NCBI GenBank assembly: GCA_016213455.1
Contig: JACRAG010000116.1
Span: 1 to 7,187, forward strand
Length of the DNA: 7,187 nucleotides
Origin: Anaerolineae bacterium
GTDB taxonomy: Bacteria; Chloroflexota; Anaerolineae; Anaerolineales; Anaerolineaceae
Direction: 5' to 3'
Of the stretch, positions 1 through 5,831 are shown in pieces (positions within the stretch are counted from its first letter, which is position 1; every line of letters starts with the position of its first letter). Below the pieces are notes generated by a model. The model worked only from the letters and a program-made list of their open reading frames with translations, was not told the DNA's origin and made no database searches. The translations under genes and the position numbers were made by a program.

Positions 1-54
1 CAAGAGAAATAGAAAAGTGACGATCAGACGGAGATATGGATATACATTCTTCAT
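1..54 (-). CDS. N-terminus of a membrane or exported protein, cut by the window edge
   Basis: Only 18 codons are visible. The gene starts at ATG 54-52 on the minus strand and runs off the left edge with no stop. The peptide MKNVYPYLRLIVTFLFLL has a lysine at position 2 and an unbroken hydrophobic run from about residue 8, as expected of a signal peptide or first membrane helix. A purine-rich ribosome binding site, GAGGGGG (71-65 on the minus strand), lies 10 nt upstream of the ATG, which favours a real start. The DNA upstream is AT-rich and could hold a promoter, but I see no convincing -35/-10 pair. The product cannot be named from so little. The plus-strand frame open across the same bases (2-139) has no start and an odd basic composition, so I read it as the shadow. 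Confidence 0.45.
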   Translation of the reverse strand, partial: MKNVYPYLRLIVTFLFLL

Positions 55-357
55 TCGTATTTATCCCCCTCAAAAAAGGTTAGGTATTATTTTTAGCACT
101 TTATTAGCCAATCGCCGATGTAAGTTGGAAATAAAATGACCGTATCAACTTTCTTATTATAGGGGTAAAGAACGAATCATATATCCCAATCATTTGTCTT
201 TTGTGGGTCGATTATTCATCCTCAATTTCCTCACTATAGAGATCGTAACAACCGAATACAGTTGATTTCAATTTTTCAATCGTGAGCCAGAGATTTTCCT
301 GCAGGGAAGGTTCTTGGCTCATTGTGTTTTAACGGCCAATACAAGAAGGAGATGCAT
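55..357. other. AT-rich stretch with no convincing complete gene
   Basis: This stretch is clearly richer in A and T than everything after position 770. It contains the upstream region of the partial minus-strand gene at the left edge, a doubtful 36-aa minus-strand ORF (212-322), the left arm of a 13-bp inverted repeat (304-316) and the ribosome binding site of the decayed plus-strand gene (AAGAAGGAG, 343-351). TATTAT-like hexamers occur at 85-90 and 155-160 on the plus strand, but no -35 element sits 16-18 nt upstream of either, so I do not call them promoters. Confidence 0.5.
212..322 (-). CDS. Possible small acidic protein, 36 aa, doubtful
   Basis: An ATG at 322-320 opens a 36-residue frame ending in TAA at 214-212. 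It begins MSQEPSLQENLWLTIEKL and ends EEIEDE, giving a short amphipathic, acidic peptide that could be one helix plus a tail. Against it: there is no Shine-Dalgarno sequence before the ATG, an in-frame TAA lies three codons upstream, and the frame is short enough to occur by chance. For it: the codons look plausible and it lies on the same strand as the partial gene at the left edge. Its QEPS coding segment is the left arm of a 13-bp inverted repeat whose other arm encodes the same QEPS residues in the plus-strand decayed gene. I do not recognise a family. Confidence 0.2.
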   Translation of the reverse strand: MSQEPSLQENLWLTIEKLKSTVFGCYDLYSEEIEDE

Positions 358-451
358 TTGGTCAATGTTGTGGTGCTAAAAGGCATCATCGTGCTGGGGC
401 CGCGGAAGTTCATGGAAGACCTGTTCTTTCGAATGGCACAAGAACCTTCCC
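304..451. repeat. Perfect 13-bp inverted repeat, arms 304-316 and 439-451
   Basis: GGGAAGGTTCTTG at 304-316 is the exact reverse complement of CAAGAACCTTCCC at 439-451, with 122 nt between the arms. Both arms, read on their own coding strand, give CAA GAA CCT TCC (Q-E-P-S) a few codons after an ATG. A 13-bp match this close is unlikely by chance. It could be a remnant of an inverted duplication, a transposon scar, or a rearrangement that helped break the gene at 358-769. Confidence 0.5.
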
Positions 452-769
452 GCTAAATCCTTGGATACCTTCAGGGATGCCGCGGATTACATCAACATTC
501 GGATTTGTGGCGATGTGAGAAGGTTGATCACCCATGCGGCGTGGAATGCGTCTGCGGATTCACGGCTTCTTCCAGTCCAGTGACTATAAGGAAAACCTGG
601 CGGAGATCGTAGGAAAGCCCCAAAGCGCAGCGGCGTCGAGATTACGGTGGACGTGAAAGCTACGAAGCTGAAACCAGTCGTTATCGAGCGCAATTCTTAT
701 GAGGTGGATGCCCGCTGTCTAATCGTGCTCGACAAAAACAAATTTATTTCCTGCAAATCCATTAATTGA
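358..769 (+). pseudogene. Decayed or frameshifted gene of unknown function, about 135 codons if restored
   Basis: No single frame is open, but four consecutive pieces read like one protein. Piece 1 (frame of 358) runs to TAA at 454-456 and includes KFMEDLFFRMAQEPSR. Piece 2 (frame of 455) includes KSLDTFRDAADYINIRI and GDVRRLITHAAWN, with TGA at 581-583. Piece 3 (frame of 567) includes FFQSSDYKENLAEIVGKPQ. Piece 4 (frame of 617) includes GVEITVDVKATKLKPVVIER and ends FISCKSIN with TGA at 767-769. Piece boundaries overlap, so three frame changes of one or two bases would restore the protein. The start is probably TTG 358, because AAGAAGGAG (343-351) lies 6 nt before it and would touch the ATG at 352. 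I do not recognise the family. Sequencing error is the main alternative to true decay. The 3' end is convergent with the phosphorylase, with 14 nt between them. Confidence 0.5.
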
Positions 770-783
770 ACTTTGATCCACGA

Positions 784-1548
784 TCAGAGCTGCTGCACGG
801 CCTGCACCGACAGGTTGAGCAGCAGCTTGCGGTCGTCGGTGCGGTCATCCCAGCCGCGGTAGTCCCAGCCTTCCGGCACCACCAGGTCGCCGCCATAGAC
901 CACCTGCCCGAAGGTCACGCCGCGGAACTGCGCCACGGCAAAGAAGGCCGAGGCTTCCATATCCACCACCAGACAGCCCTCGGCGACGCGCTGGTCGCGT
1001 TTGGCGGGGGTTTCGCGGTAGAAGGCGTCGGTAGTCCAGGCTTTGCCGGTGAGGAAGCTGAGCCCGGTGCTGCTGAGTACGCTGGTGAGGGCCTGCACCG
1101 CGGCGGGGTGCGCGTAGGATTCGCGCGAGGGGGGCATGTAATGGTAGGAGGTGCCCTCGTCGCGCACGGCGGAGGTCAGCACCACCGGGTGACCCACGGC
1201 GATCTCTTTGACCAGCACGCCCACGCCGCCGCAGGCGATGAACTTGCGCCCGCCCAGGGCGATCAACTCTTCCATGAAAGCAACCGCCATGGGTGCGCCC
1301 ACGCCGGGGTGGACCACCGTGATGTCACCCGTGGGGGTGGACATGCGGTAAATGGGGTTTGTGCCATATTCGGAAGACAGGTTGGCGATGACCGTCAGCT
1401 CGCCGTCTTCGGCTTTCTTTTTCAGCACTTCATTAAAGAAACACAGCACCACCTGTTCGGGGATGCGGATGGTTTTGGAGGAATGCGGGTTGAGGATGGC
1501 TTCCGGGTTGGGGTCAAATTCGAGGATGGGAAATTCTGCCTGCGGCAT
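784..1548 (-). CDS. Nucleoside phosphorylase, uridine phosphorylase-like (NP-I superfamily), 254 aa
   Basis: The family splits nucleosides with phosphate into a free base and (deoxy)ribose 1-phosphate, a cytoplasmic salvage reaction. The full NP-I core is visible: HPGVGAP (80-86), EELIALGGRKFIACGGVGVL (93-112), TSAVRDEGTSYHY (125-137), WTTDAFYRET (171-180) and the ribose-site motif VVDMEAS (194-200), where Met197 and Glu198 match the Met-Glu pair of uridine phosphorylases. The length fits. The N-terminus reads FPILEFDPNPEAI and lacks the PGDPxR phosphate loop of E. coli Udp, and the Udp Arg91 and Thr94 positions appear as Ala105 and Gly108. The protein therefore belongs to a divergent clade, and its base preference cannot be assigned. 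The ATG is preceded by AGAAAGGAAC at good spacing. The gene diverges from the aldo/keto reductase and converges on the decayed gene. No terminator hairpin is visible after its TGA. Confidence 0.93.
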   Translation of the reverse strand: MPQAEFPILEFDPNPEAILNPHSSKTIRIPEQVVLCFFNEVLKKKAEDGELTVIANLSSEYGTNPIYRMSTPTGDITVVHPGVGAPMAVAFMEELIALGGRKFIACGGVGVLVKEIAVGHPVVLTSAVRDEGTSYHYMPPSRESYAHPAAVQALTSVLSSTGLSFLTGKAWTTDAFYRETPAKRDQRVAEGCLVVDMEASAFFAVAQFRGVTFGQVVYGGDLVVPEGWDYRGWDDRTDDRKLLLNLSVQAVQQL

Positions 1549-1651
1549 GGTATGTTCCTTTCTGGTGAAATTAAACCATAGTTTGCGCTATTGAGGGGTG
1601 TGTTGCGGGAATGTGCGCCGGGCGCGCGATGCACCCCGGGGAACGAATATG

Positions 1652-1681
1652 TTGACTTGTGTAGTATTGAATTCGTATTAT
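1652..1681 (+). promoter_or_regulatory. Sigma70-type promoter of the aldo/keto reductase
   Basis: TTGACT (1652-1657) and TATTAT (1676-1681) are separated by 18 nt, five of six matches to consensus in each box. Transcription would start near 1688 and give a leader of about 54 nt before the ATG at 1742, with the ribosome binding site AAGGAG (1729-1734) 7 nt before the start. The spacer contains GTATT twice (1665-1669 and 1675-1679) flanking GAATTC, and ACGAAT/ATTCGT (1643-1648 and 1671-1676) form a short inverted repeat around the promoter. Either could be an operator, but both are short. The phosphorylase promoter must also lie in 1549-1740 on the other strand; I see no clear one. Confidence 0.65.
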
Positions 1682-1741
1682 AGCCTTGTTTTTTACGGCT
1701 TCCACCTGCTAACCCCGCCGGTCGCGGCAAGGAGATTCACC

Positions 1742-2785
1742 ATGCGCTATCAACTACTTGGAAAAAGCGGGCTGCGTGTTTCAGAATTGTGCCTGGGCAC
1801 CATGACCTTTGGCGATGCCTGGGGCTGGGGCGCGGACGCCGCCGAATCCAAAAAGCAGTTTGACCTGTTCGCGGAAGCGGGCGGCAACTTCATCGACACC
1901 TCGATCAATTACACCAACGGGCAGAGCGAGACCATTCTGGGCGATTTGCTCAAAGCCGACCGCGATCACTTCGTCGTCGCCACCAAGTACAGCCTCACCA
2001 ACCCGGCTGCCACCGATCCCAATTCGGGCGGGAACAGCCGCAAGAATATGCGCCAGTCGGTGGAGCGCAGCCTGAAGCACCTGCAGACCGACTTCATCGA
2101 CCTGCTTTACCTGCATGCGTGGGACCATACCACGCCGCTGGAGGAAGTGGTGCGCGGATTGGATGACCTGGTGCAGCAGGGCAAGGTCAATTACGTGGCG
2201 TTTTCGGATACCCCGGCGTATATTGTCTCCGCGGCAGTGACCATGGCAGAGCTGCGCGGTTGGTCGCGCTGTGTGGGGCTGCAGCTGCCTTTTTCGCTGG
2301 CTGACCGGGCTGCGGAGCGGGCCGAAATTCCCATGGCGCGCCAGTTTGACCTGGCGGTGATGGCCTGGGGCGTGCTGGAGGCGGGCGTGCTGCTGGGCAA
2401 ATACAGCCCGGGCAGCACCGAGCAGACCCGTGACGACAAAGCCGGGGTGCGCATTTCGGAGCGCACGCAGGCGATCATCGACACGGTGGCTGCGGTGGCA
2501 GCCGAAACCGGCATGACCCGCACCCAGGTGTGCGTCAACTGGGTGCGCCAGCAGAAATCGGCCCAGTTCATCCCGGTGCTGGGGGCGCGCACGGCGGTTC
2601 AATTAAAAGACAACCTGGGCAGCCTGGCGCACTCCCTCTCCGAAGAGCACCTGAACCGGTTGAACGAGGTCAGCCGCATCTCGTATGGCTTCCCGCGTGA
2701 TTTTGTGGAGGGGGGCATTCGGTCGTATGTTTTTGGCAAGACGTTTGATTTAATCGACAATCACCGCGGCTACCCACAGCGATAG
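1742..2785 (+). CDS. Aldo/keto reductase, NAD(P)H-dependent, 347 aa
   Basis: A cytoplasmic (alpha/beta)8-barrel oxidoreductase that reduces aldehydes or ketones with NAD(P)H. Signatures are in order: LGKSGLRVSELCLGTMTFG (6-24), the catalytic tetrad Asp52 and Tyr57 (NFIDTSINY), Lys82 (VATKY) and His125 (LYLHAWD), GLQLPFSLADR (179-189), MAWGVLEAGVLLGKY (207-221) and the cofactor-phosphate region IPVLGAR (277-283) followed by QLKDNLG (287-293). The length fits the voltage-channel-beta-like aldo/keto reductases. The usual W-S-P-L at the end of strand 7 reads W-G-V-L here, so the serine is a glycine (Gly210). The start at 1742 was chosen because MRYQLLGKSGLRVS is the conserved beginning and AAGGAG lies 7 nt upstream; the same frame is open back to 1598 but without conserved sequence. 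It is a single-gene unit with its own promoter and terminator. The substrate is unknown. Confidence 0.95.
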   Translation: MRYQLLGKSGLRVSELCLGTMTFGDAWGWGADAAESKKQFDLFAEAGGNFIDTSINYTNGQSETILGDLLKADRDHFVVATKYSLTNPAATDPNSGGNSRKNMRQSVERSLKHLQTDFIDLLYLHAWDHTTPLEEVVRGLDDLVQQGKVNYVAFSDTPAYIVSAAVTMAELRGWSRCVGLQLPFSLADRAAERAEIPMARQFDLAVMAWGVLEAGVLLGKYSPGSTEQTRDDKAGVRISERTQAIIDTVAAVAAETGMTRTQVCVNWVRQQKSAQFIPVLGARTAVQLKDNLGSLAHSLSEEHLNRLNEVSRISYGFPRDFVEGGIRSYVFGKTFDLIDNHRGYPQR

Positions 2786-2813
2786 CCTTTCCGCTTGAAA
2801 TGCCTTTTCCCTT

Positions 2814-2853
2814 CAATGGGGTGTCCGGCGCTGGACACCCCATTGGTTTTTTT
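2814..2853 (+). terminator. Strong intrinsic terminator of the aldo/keto reductase
   Basis: A perfect 13-bp stem (CAATGGGGTGTCC, 2814-2826, with its complement at 2833-2845) closes a 6-nt GGCGCT loop and is followed after one G by seven T (2847-2853). It begins 28 nt after the stop codon. The opposite strand has no T-tract after the hairpin, so it acts on plus-strand transcripts only, separating the reductase from the transporter downstream. Confidence 0.94.
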
Positions 2854-2918
2854 ATGGTTTTACCTTGCAGTTGCCTATCGGTTGGAGGAAAAGCGCGAAA
2901 AGCTCCGCAATTGGTCTC

Positions 2919-2945
2919 TTGCATTTGGTGCGCTTGGAGTACAAT
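2919..2945 (+). promoter_or_regulatory. Possible promoter of the MFS transporter, giving a very short leader
   Basis: TACAAT at 2940-2945 is a five-of-six -10 element. TTGCAT at 2919-2924 could be its -35 box, but the 15-nt spacer is short. If used, transcription would begin near 2952, only about 9 nt before the ATG at 2961, which would explain why no Shine-Dalgarno sequence precedes that ATG. The preceding gene is closed by a strong terminator, so the transporter needs a promoter in this interval. Confidence 0.4.
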
Positions 2946-2960
2946 TCGCGCTTATTGCTT

Positions 2961-4235
2961 ATGATCAAGAAACTACTTTACCGCTCGCTGCGGATTAATC
3001 TCGACCTCACAGACGACCGCAACGCCTTTTACCTGGTTGTGGAAATCTTTTTCGCGGCTGTACTGGGCGCGGCGTCGACGTTCAACGGCGCGTATGCGCT
3101 GCGCCTGGGCGCTTCCAACGAAGACATTGGCCTGCTTTCCTCGCTGCCGGCGCTGCTGGCGGTGCTCATTTCCATCCCTGCCGGGCGCTTTTTGCAGACC
3201 CGCGTGCGGCGTAAGCCCTGGATTGTGTACAGCCTGCTGATGCACCGTACGGGCTTCCTGCTGGTGGCGCTGGTGCCGCTGCTCAAACTGGCCGGGCTGA
3301 ACCAGGGCAGCGTGGCGGTGGCGCTGCTCATCGCCATCTCGGCGCCGGCGCATTTCTTCAATGTCGGCTGGATCCCCATGCTGGCGGATGTGATCAGCGA
3401 AGATCGCCGCTCGGCGGTGTTCACCGGGCGGAATGTGTTCGCCAACCTGGTCACCAGCGTGATGGTGATGGTGTTCGGTCAATGGCTGGACCGCGTGGCT
3501 TTCCCCATCAACTATCAGGTGATGTACGCGTTCGGTTTTTGCGCCTCGCTGCTCAGCCAGTTTTTCATCATGAAGATCGCCGTGCCCGACAAACCATTGG
3601 AGCCTGCCGCCCCGCGCGCGCCGGCTGAACCCCTGTTGAAACGCCTGCGCGCCCAGTGGATGGCCTTCATCACCGCGCTGCGCGAGCAGCCCAACTTTCA
3701 ACGCATGACCACCAACACGGTTTTGCACGGGTTGGGGCTGTGGCTGGTGGCTCCGCTCTACATTCTCTATTATGTGCGCCAATTGGATGCGTCAGATGCC
3801 TGGCTGGGTTTGCAGGGCACGGTGATGACCGCGGCGACCATCGTGGGTTGGATGATCTGGCGGCCGATCATCGCGCGGGCGGGCGAGCTGCCCATCCTCA
3901 AGCTCATCATCGTCACCCTGGGGTTGATCCCGGTGCTGATTGGGCTGCTGCCCAACCTGACCCTGATTGTGTTCGTGGTGGCGTTGAACGGTCTGCTCAG
4001 CCCGGCGGTCAACCTGACACACTTCAACACCCTGCTCAAGATCATCCCCCCTGCCGAGCGCCCGGTTTACACTGGCATGTATATGACCATCGTCAACCTG
4101 TTCGCCTTCATCTGCCCGCTGCTGGGGGTGTGGATCGCCGGCATGGTGGGGCTGGCGCCGGCGATGATCGCCTTTGGGCTGCTCTCCATTCTCGGCTCCA
4201 CCTCCTTCTGGTGGCGCCCGATCAAGGTGAATTAA
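2961..4235 (+). CDS. Major facilitator superfamily transporter, 12 helices, 424 aa
   Basis: An inner-membrane secondary transporter. Twelve hydrophobic segments can be placed at about residues 23-48, 56-75, 87-110, 117-137, 158-178, 188-206, 250-270, 281-300, 311-329, 333-352, 373-392 and 396-415. Between helices 2 and 3, GRFLQTRVRRKPW (75-87) is a loose form of the MFS motif A. A charged loop with proline-rich PLEPAAPRAPAEP (212-224) joins the two six-helix halves. The N-terminus NLDLTDDRNAF (13-23) is of a kind seen in uncharacterised bacterial MFS proteins. Substrate and direction cannot be told. I chose ATG 2961 because the protein becomes family-like from there; the frame is open back to an ATG at 2865, but those 32 residues look unconserved and overlap the putative promoter. 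No Shine-Dalgarno sequence precedes 2961. It converges on the zinc-ribbon gene, with 32 nt between the stop codons. Confidence 0.87.
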   Translation: MIKKLLYRSLRINLDLTDDRNAFYLVVEIFFAAVLGAASTFNGAYALRLGASNEDIGLLSSLPALLAVLISIPAGRFLQTRVRRKPWIVYSLLMHRTGFLLVALVPLLKLAGLNQGSVAVALLIAISAPAHFFNVGWIPMLADVISEDRRSAVFTGRNVFANLVTSVMVMVFGQWLDRVAFPINYQVMYAFGFCASLLSQFFIMKIAVPDKPLEPAAPRAPAEPLLKRLRAQWMAFITALREQPNFQRMTTNTVLHGLGLWLVAPLYILYYVRQLDASDAWLGLQGTVMTAATIVGWMIWRPIIARAGELPILKLIIVTLGLIPVLIGLLPNLTLIVFVVALNGLLSPAVNLTHFNTLLKIIPPAERPVYTGMYMTIVNLFAFICPLLGVWIAGMVGLAPAMIAFGLLSILGSTSFWWRPIKVN

Positions 4236-4237
4236 CC

Positions 4238-4268
4238 CCGGACGGTCCGGTTGGCCCGCGGCGCGGGC
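4238..4268. terminator. Two GC hairpins between convergent genes, weak terminator candidates
   Basis: CCGGAC/GTCCGG (4238-4243 and 4245-4250) and GCCCGC/GCGGGC (4254-4259 and 4263-4268) form two short stems filling the gap between the transporter stop and the stop codon of the opposite gene. Neither is followed by a T-tract on either strand, so they would at best be weak or factor-assisted terminators. Their position between converging genes is the main argument. Confidence 0.35.
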
Positions 4269-5539
4269 TAAAACCAGCTCTTCACCCAGCTCAACATGCC
4301 GCCTTCGGGCCGGTCGGCGGTGATGGCGCCGGTCTGCCCGTTGACTGCCACATCAAAGCGGCGCTGCCCGGCCTGGTAAAAGCCCAGCCACAGCGGCACC
4401 AGCGCCAGGCGGTAACCTTCCACCAGCATGTTGGTGGTGCGCAGCGAGAAATCCAACACTTCCCGGTCATAGGCTGTTTCACGCACCGCGTCCAGTTCCA
4501 GGCGGCGGGCCATGTCGCGCGCCTTCAGTGAGGCTTCTGCGGCAGGCAGGCGGAAGGACTCCGCCGGGAAATCCGCCAGGTAGCGCGCGTCATAGGGCTG
4601 CAGGTCGTCCAGGTCAAAGCCGTCCAGCGCCGGGGCCAATTCTTGCGGCAGGGCTTTGCCGGCAGCCACCAGCAGGTTGGCGCGGTTGACCGCGCGCGTG
4701 CCGGAAACGGGGATCTCGCGCTTTTCGACCACCACCGACCCGGTCCAATCCACCTGCCCGCCGATGCTGAACAACCAGACCGGCAGGTACACGCCGGTAA
4801 GGCGCGAGAGCTTCAGCGGCCCTTCTGGCGGATTTTCAGCCAGCCAGTCTTTCACGCGCTCGCGAGCCTGTTCCGCGTTGATCCGGAAAGGCAGGATGCT
4901 GTCGGGGGCGTCCAGGCTGCGCACCTCGATCTGCTCCACGGCAAAGGGCGTCTGGCAGTAGGGACAGGTGGTGGTGATGGTCTCGGGAGCCAGGCTGAAA
5001 CTGACCCCGCAGCCCGCGCAGGCGAGCACCTGCATCTGCACCGGGCGGTTCTGGGCTTTGGCGGTCGCCATGGCGACCAGAAAGTCGTCCTCTGCGGCGC
5101 CGGAGCCGCGCTGCATGGCCTGGCGCGACTCGCAGTATTCGCACACCAGGCTGGCCCCGTCGGGGGCGTAGCTCATGCGCCCGCCGCAGTTGGGGCAGGT
5201 GAAGGAGCGCGCCGCCACGTTCTTGTCCCCACCCGCTTGCGCAGGCAGGCGGTCGGGGTCCACAATCTCCTCGGGTTTGAGCTTTCCATCCAAAATGGCC
5301 AGCTTGCGGCGCGCGCGGGCGTCGCCCAGGTTGTTGGCGAGGATTTCCTCCAGCAGAGCGCGCTTCTCGCGCGGGTCATCCAGTACCTCGCTCAGCCAAT
5401 AGAGCACTTCCAGGCGCTCATCGGCAGGCGGGTCCAGACTGAGAGCGCGTTCGAGATAGCGGCGGGCCACGGCTTTTTCACCGGCTTTGGCGGAGGCGCG
5501 ACCGTTGGAGAGCAGATCGAAAGTGTGGGATCGGGTCAT
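4268..5539 (-). CDS. Soluble protein with a helical N-terminus and two zinc ribbons, 423 aa, function unknown
   Basis: Residues 10-95 are helical and TPR-like (KAVARRYLERALSLDP, then a second set to about 85). Two C4 zinc ribbons follow: Cys115/118 with Cys133/136 (FTCPNCGG...CEYC) and Cys174/177 with Cys192/195 (CAGC...CPYC). After ILPFRI (215-220), GVYLPVWLFS (249-258) begins a beta-rich part, and a second similar strand set ends in VPLWLGFYQ (381-389) and VAVNGQTGAITADRP (397-411). This LPxW...VNGQTG layout is known from uncharacterised bacterial zinc-ribbon proteins that often end in membrane helices; here the chain stops at WVKSWF with no helix. The start is the ATG at 5539-5537, with AGGA 6 nt upstream; an in-frame ATG at 5590 has no ribosome binding site and lies upstream of the likely -10 element. 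It is probably a single-gene unit. A role in protein assembly or nucleic-acid binding would be a guess. Confidence 0.85.
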   Translation of the reverse strand: MTRSHTFDLLSNGRASAKAGEKAVARRYLERALSLDPPADERLEVLYWLSEVLDDPREKRALLEEILANNLGDARARRKLAILDGKLKPEEIVDPDRLPAQAGGDKNVAARSFTCPNCGGRMSYAPDGASLVCEYCESRQAMQRGSGAAEDDFLVAMATAKAQNRPVQMQVLACAGCGVSFSLAPETITTTCPYCQTPFAVEQIEVRSLDAPDSILPFRINAEQARERVKDWLAENPPEGPLKLSRLTGVYLPVWLFSIGGQVDWTGSVVVEKREIPVSGTRAVNRANLLVAAGKALPQELAPALDGFDLDDLQPYDARYLADFPAESFRLPAAEASLKARDMARRLELDAVRETAYDREVLDFSLRTTNMLVEGYRLALVPLWLGFYQAGQRRFDVAVNGQTGAITADRPEGGMLSWVKSWF

Positions 5540-5571
5540 GGTGGGTCCTGCAGGTGGGGTGATTTGGTTAA

Positions 5572-5580
5572 AGTATAGCA
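5572..5580 (-). promoter_or_regulatory. Extended -10 element for the zinc-ribbon gene
   Basis: On the minus strand TGCTATACT (5580 down to 5572) matches the extended -10 form TGnTATAAT with one mismatch. Transcription would start near 5565, giving a leader of about 26 nt before the ATG at 5539. No good -35 box is seen, which is tolerated by extended -10 promoters. The element lies inside the longer reading frame that starts at 5590 and so argues for the shorter protein. Confidence 0.5.
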
Positions 5581-5678
5581 AAATGCGCATACCGCGCCAT
5601 CAGAAGGGTATCAAGAACAGGGCAACCGCATTGTGGAATTTTGTTCTAGAAAATACCCCTAAAATGCCATTGAGAGGC

Positions 5679-5789
5679 GGCTTTGCGCCGAAGCAATCTC
5701 GTTAAAGTTCCAAACCATTCAAGGCGAGATTGCTTCGATGCCTTCGCAAAGCCTTCGGCATCTCGCAATGACACTTTCTGCAGGTCATT
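5679..5789. repeat. Interspersed REP-like inverted repeat with nested stems
   Basis: The outer arms GGCTTTGCG (5679-5687) and CGCAAAGCC (5745-5753) and the inner arms CGAAGCAATCTCG (5689-5701) and CGAGATTGCTTCG (5725-5737) are perfect complements, giving a long interrupted stem around a 23-nt loop. The right half can instead fold on itself through GATGCC (5737-5742) and GGCATC (5757-5762). A further 6-bp pair, AATGAC/GTCATT (5767-5772 and 5784-5789), follows. Motifs such as GAGATTGCTTCG and CTCGCAATGAC are, from memory, common in scattered non-coding repeats of Chloroflexota and several other phyla, hence the REP-like call. Genome-wide copy number cannot be seen here. Confidence 0.65.
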
Positions 5790-5831
5790 TTGAGCATATC
5801 CCGGTGTAAATTCAATTGCTAGACATATAAT

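Noticed and set aside
2..139. Plus-strand frame open from the left edge to TGA 137-139, a possible gene end
   Set aside because: No motif, very basic and low-quality composition; the minus strand of the same bases has an ATG, a ribosome binding site and a signal-like peptide.
766..1581. 271-aa plus-strand reading frame over the phosphorylase gene
   Set aside because: It is rich in His, Gly and Ala without any motif, and lies antisense to a gene with clear family motifs; a GC-driven shadow.
2865..2960. 32 extra N-terminal residues of the transporter from ATG 2865
   Set aside because: They do not look like a helix or conserved leader, start soon after the terminator of the previous gene and cover the likely -10 element; the family-like sequence begins at 2961.
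2973..3782. Long minus-strand frame across the transporter
   Set aside because: Rich in His, Arg and Gln with no motif; antisense shadow of a clear 12-helix protein.
5540..5590. 17 extra N-terminal residues of the zinc-ribbon protein from ATG 5590
   Set aside because: No ribosome binding site at 5590, and the extended -10 element at 5572-5580 would place the transcript start downstream of it; the ATG at 5539 has AGGA at good spacing.
5826..5831. Perfect TATAAT on the plus strand, possible promoter of a small RNA
   Set aside because: No -35 box 16-18 nt upstream, no extended -10 TG, no T-tract terminator downstream; a chance hexamer in an AT-rich patch is as likely.
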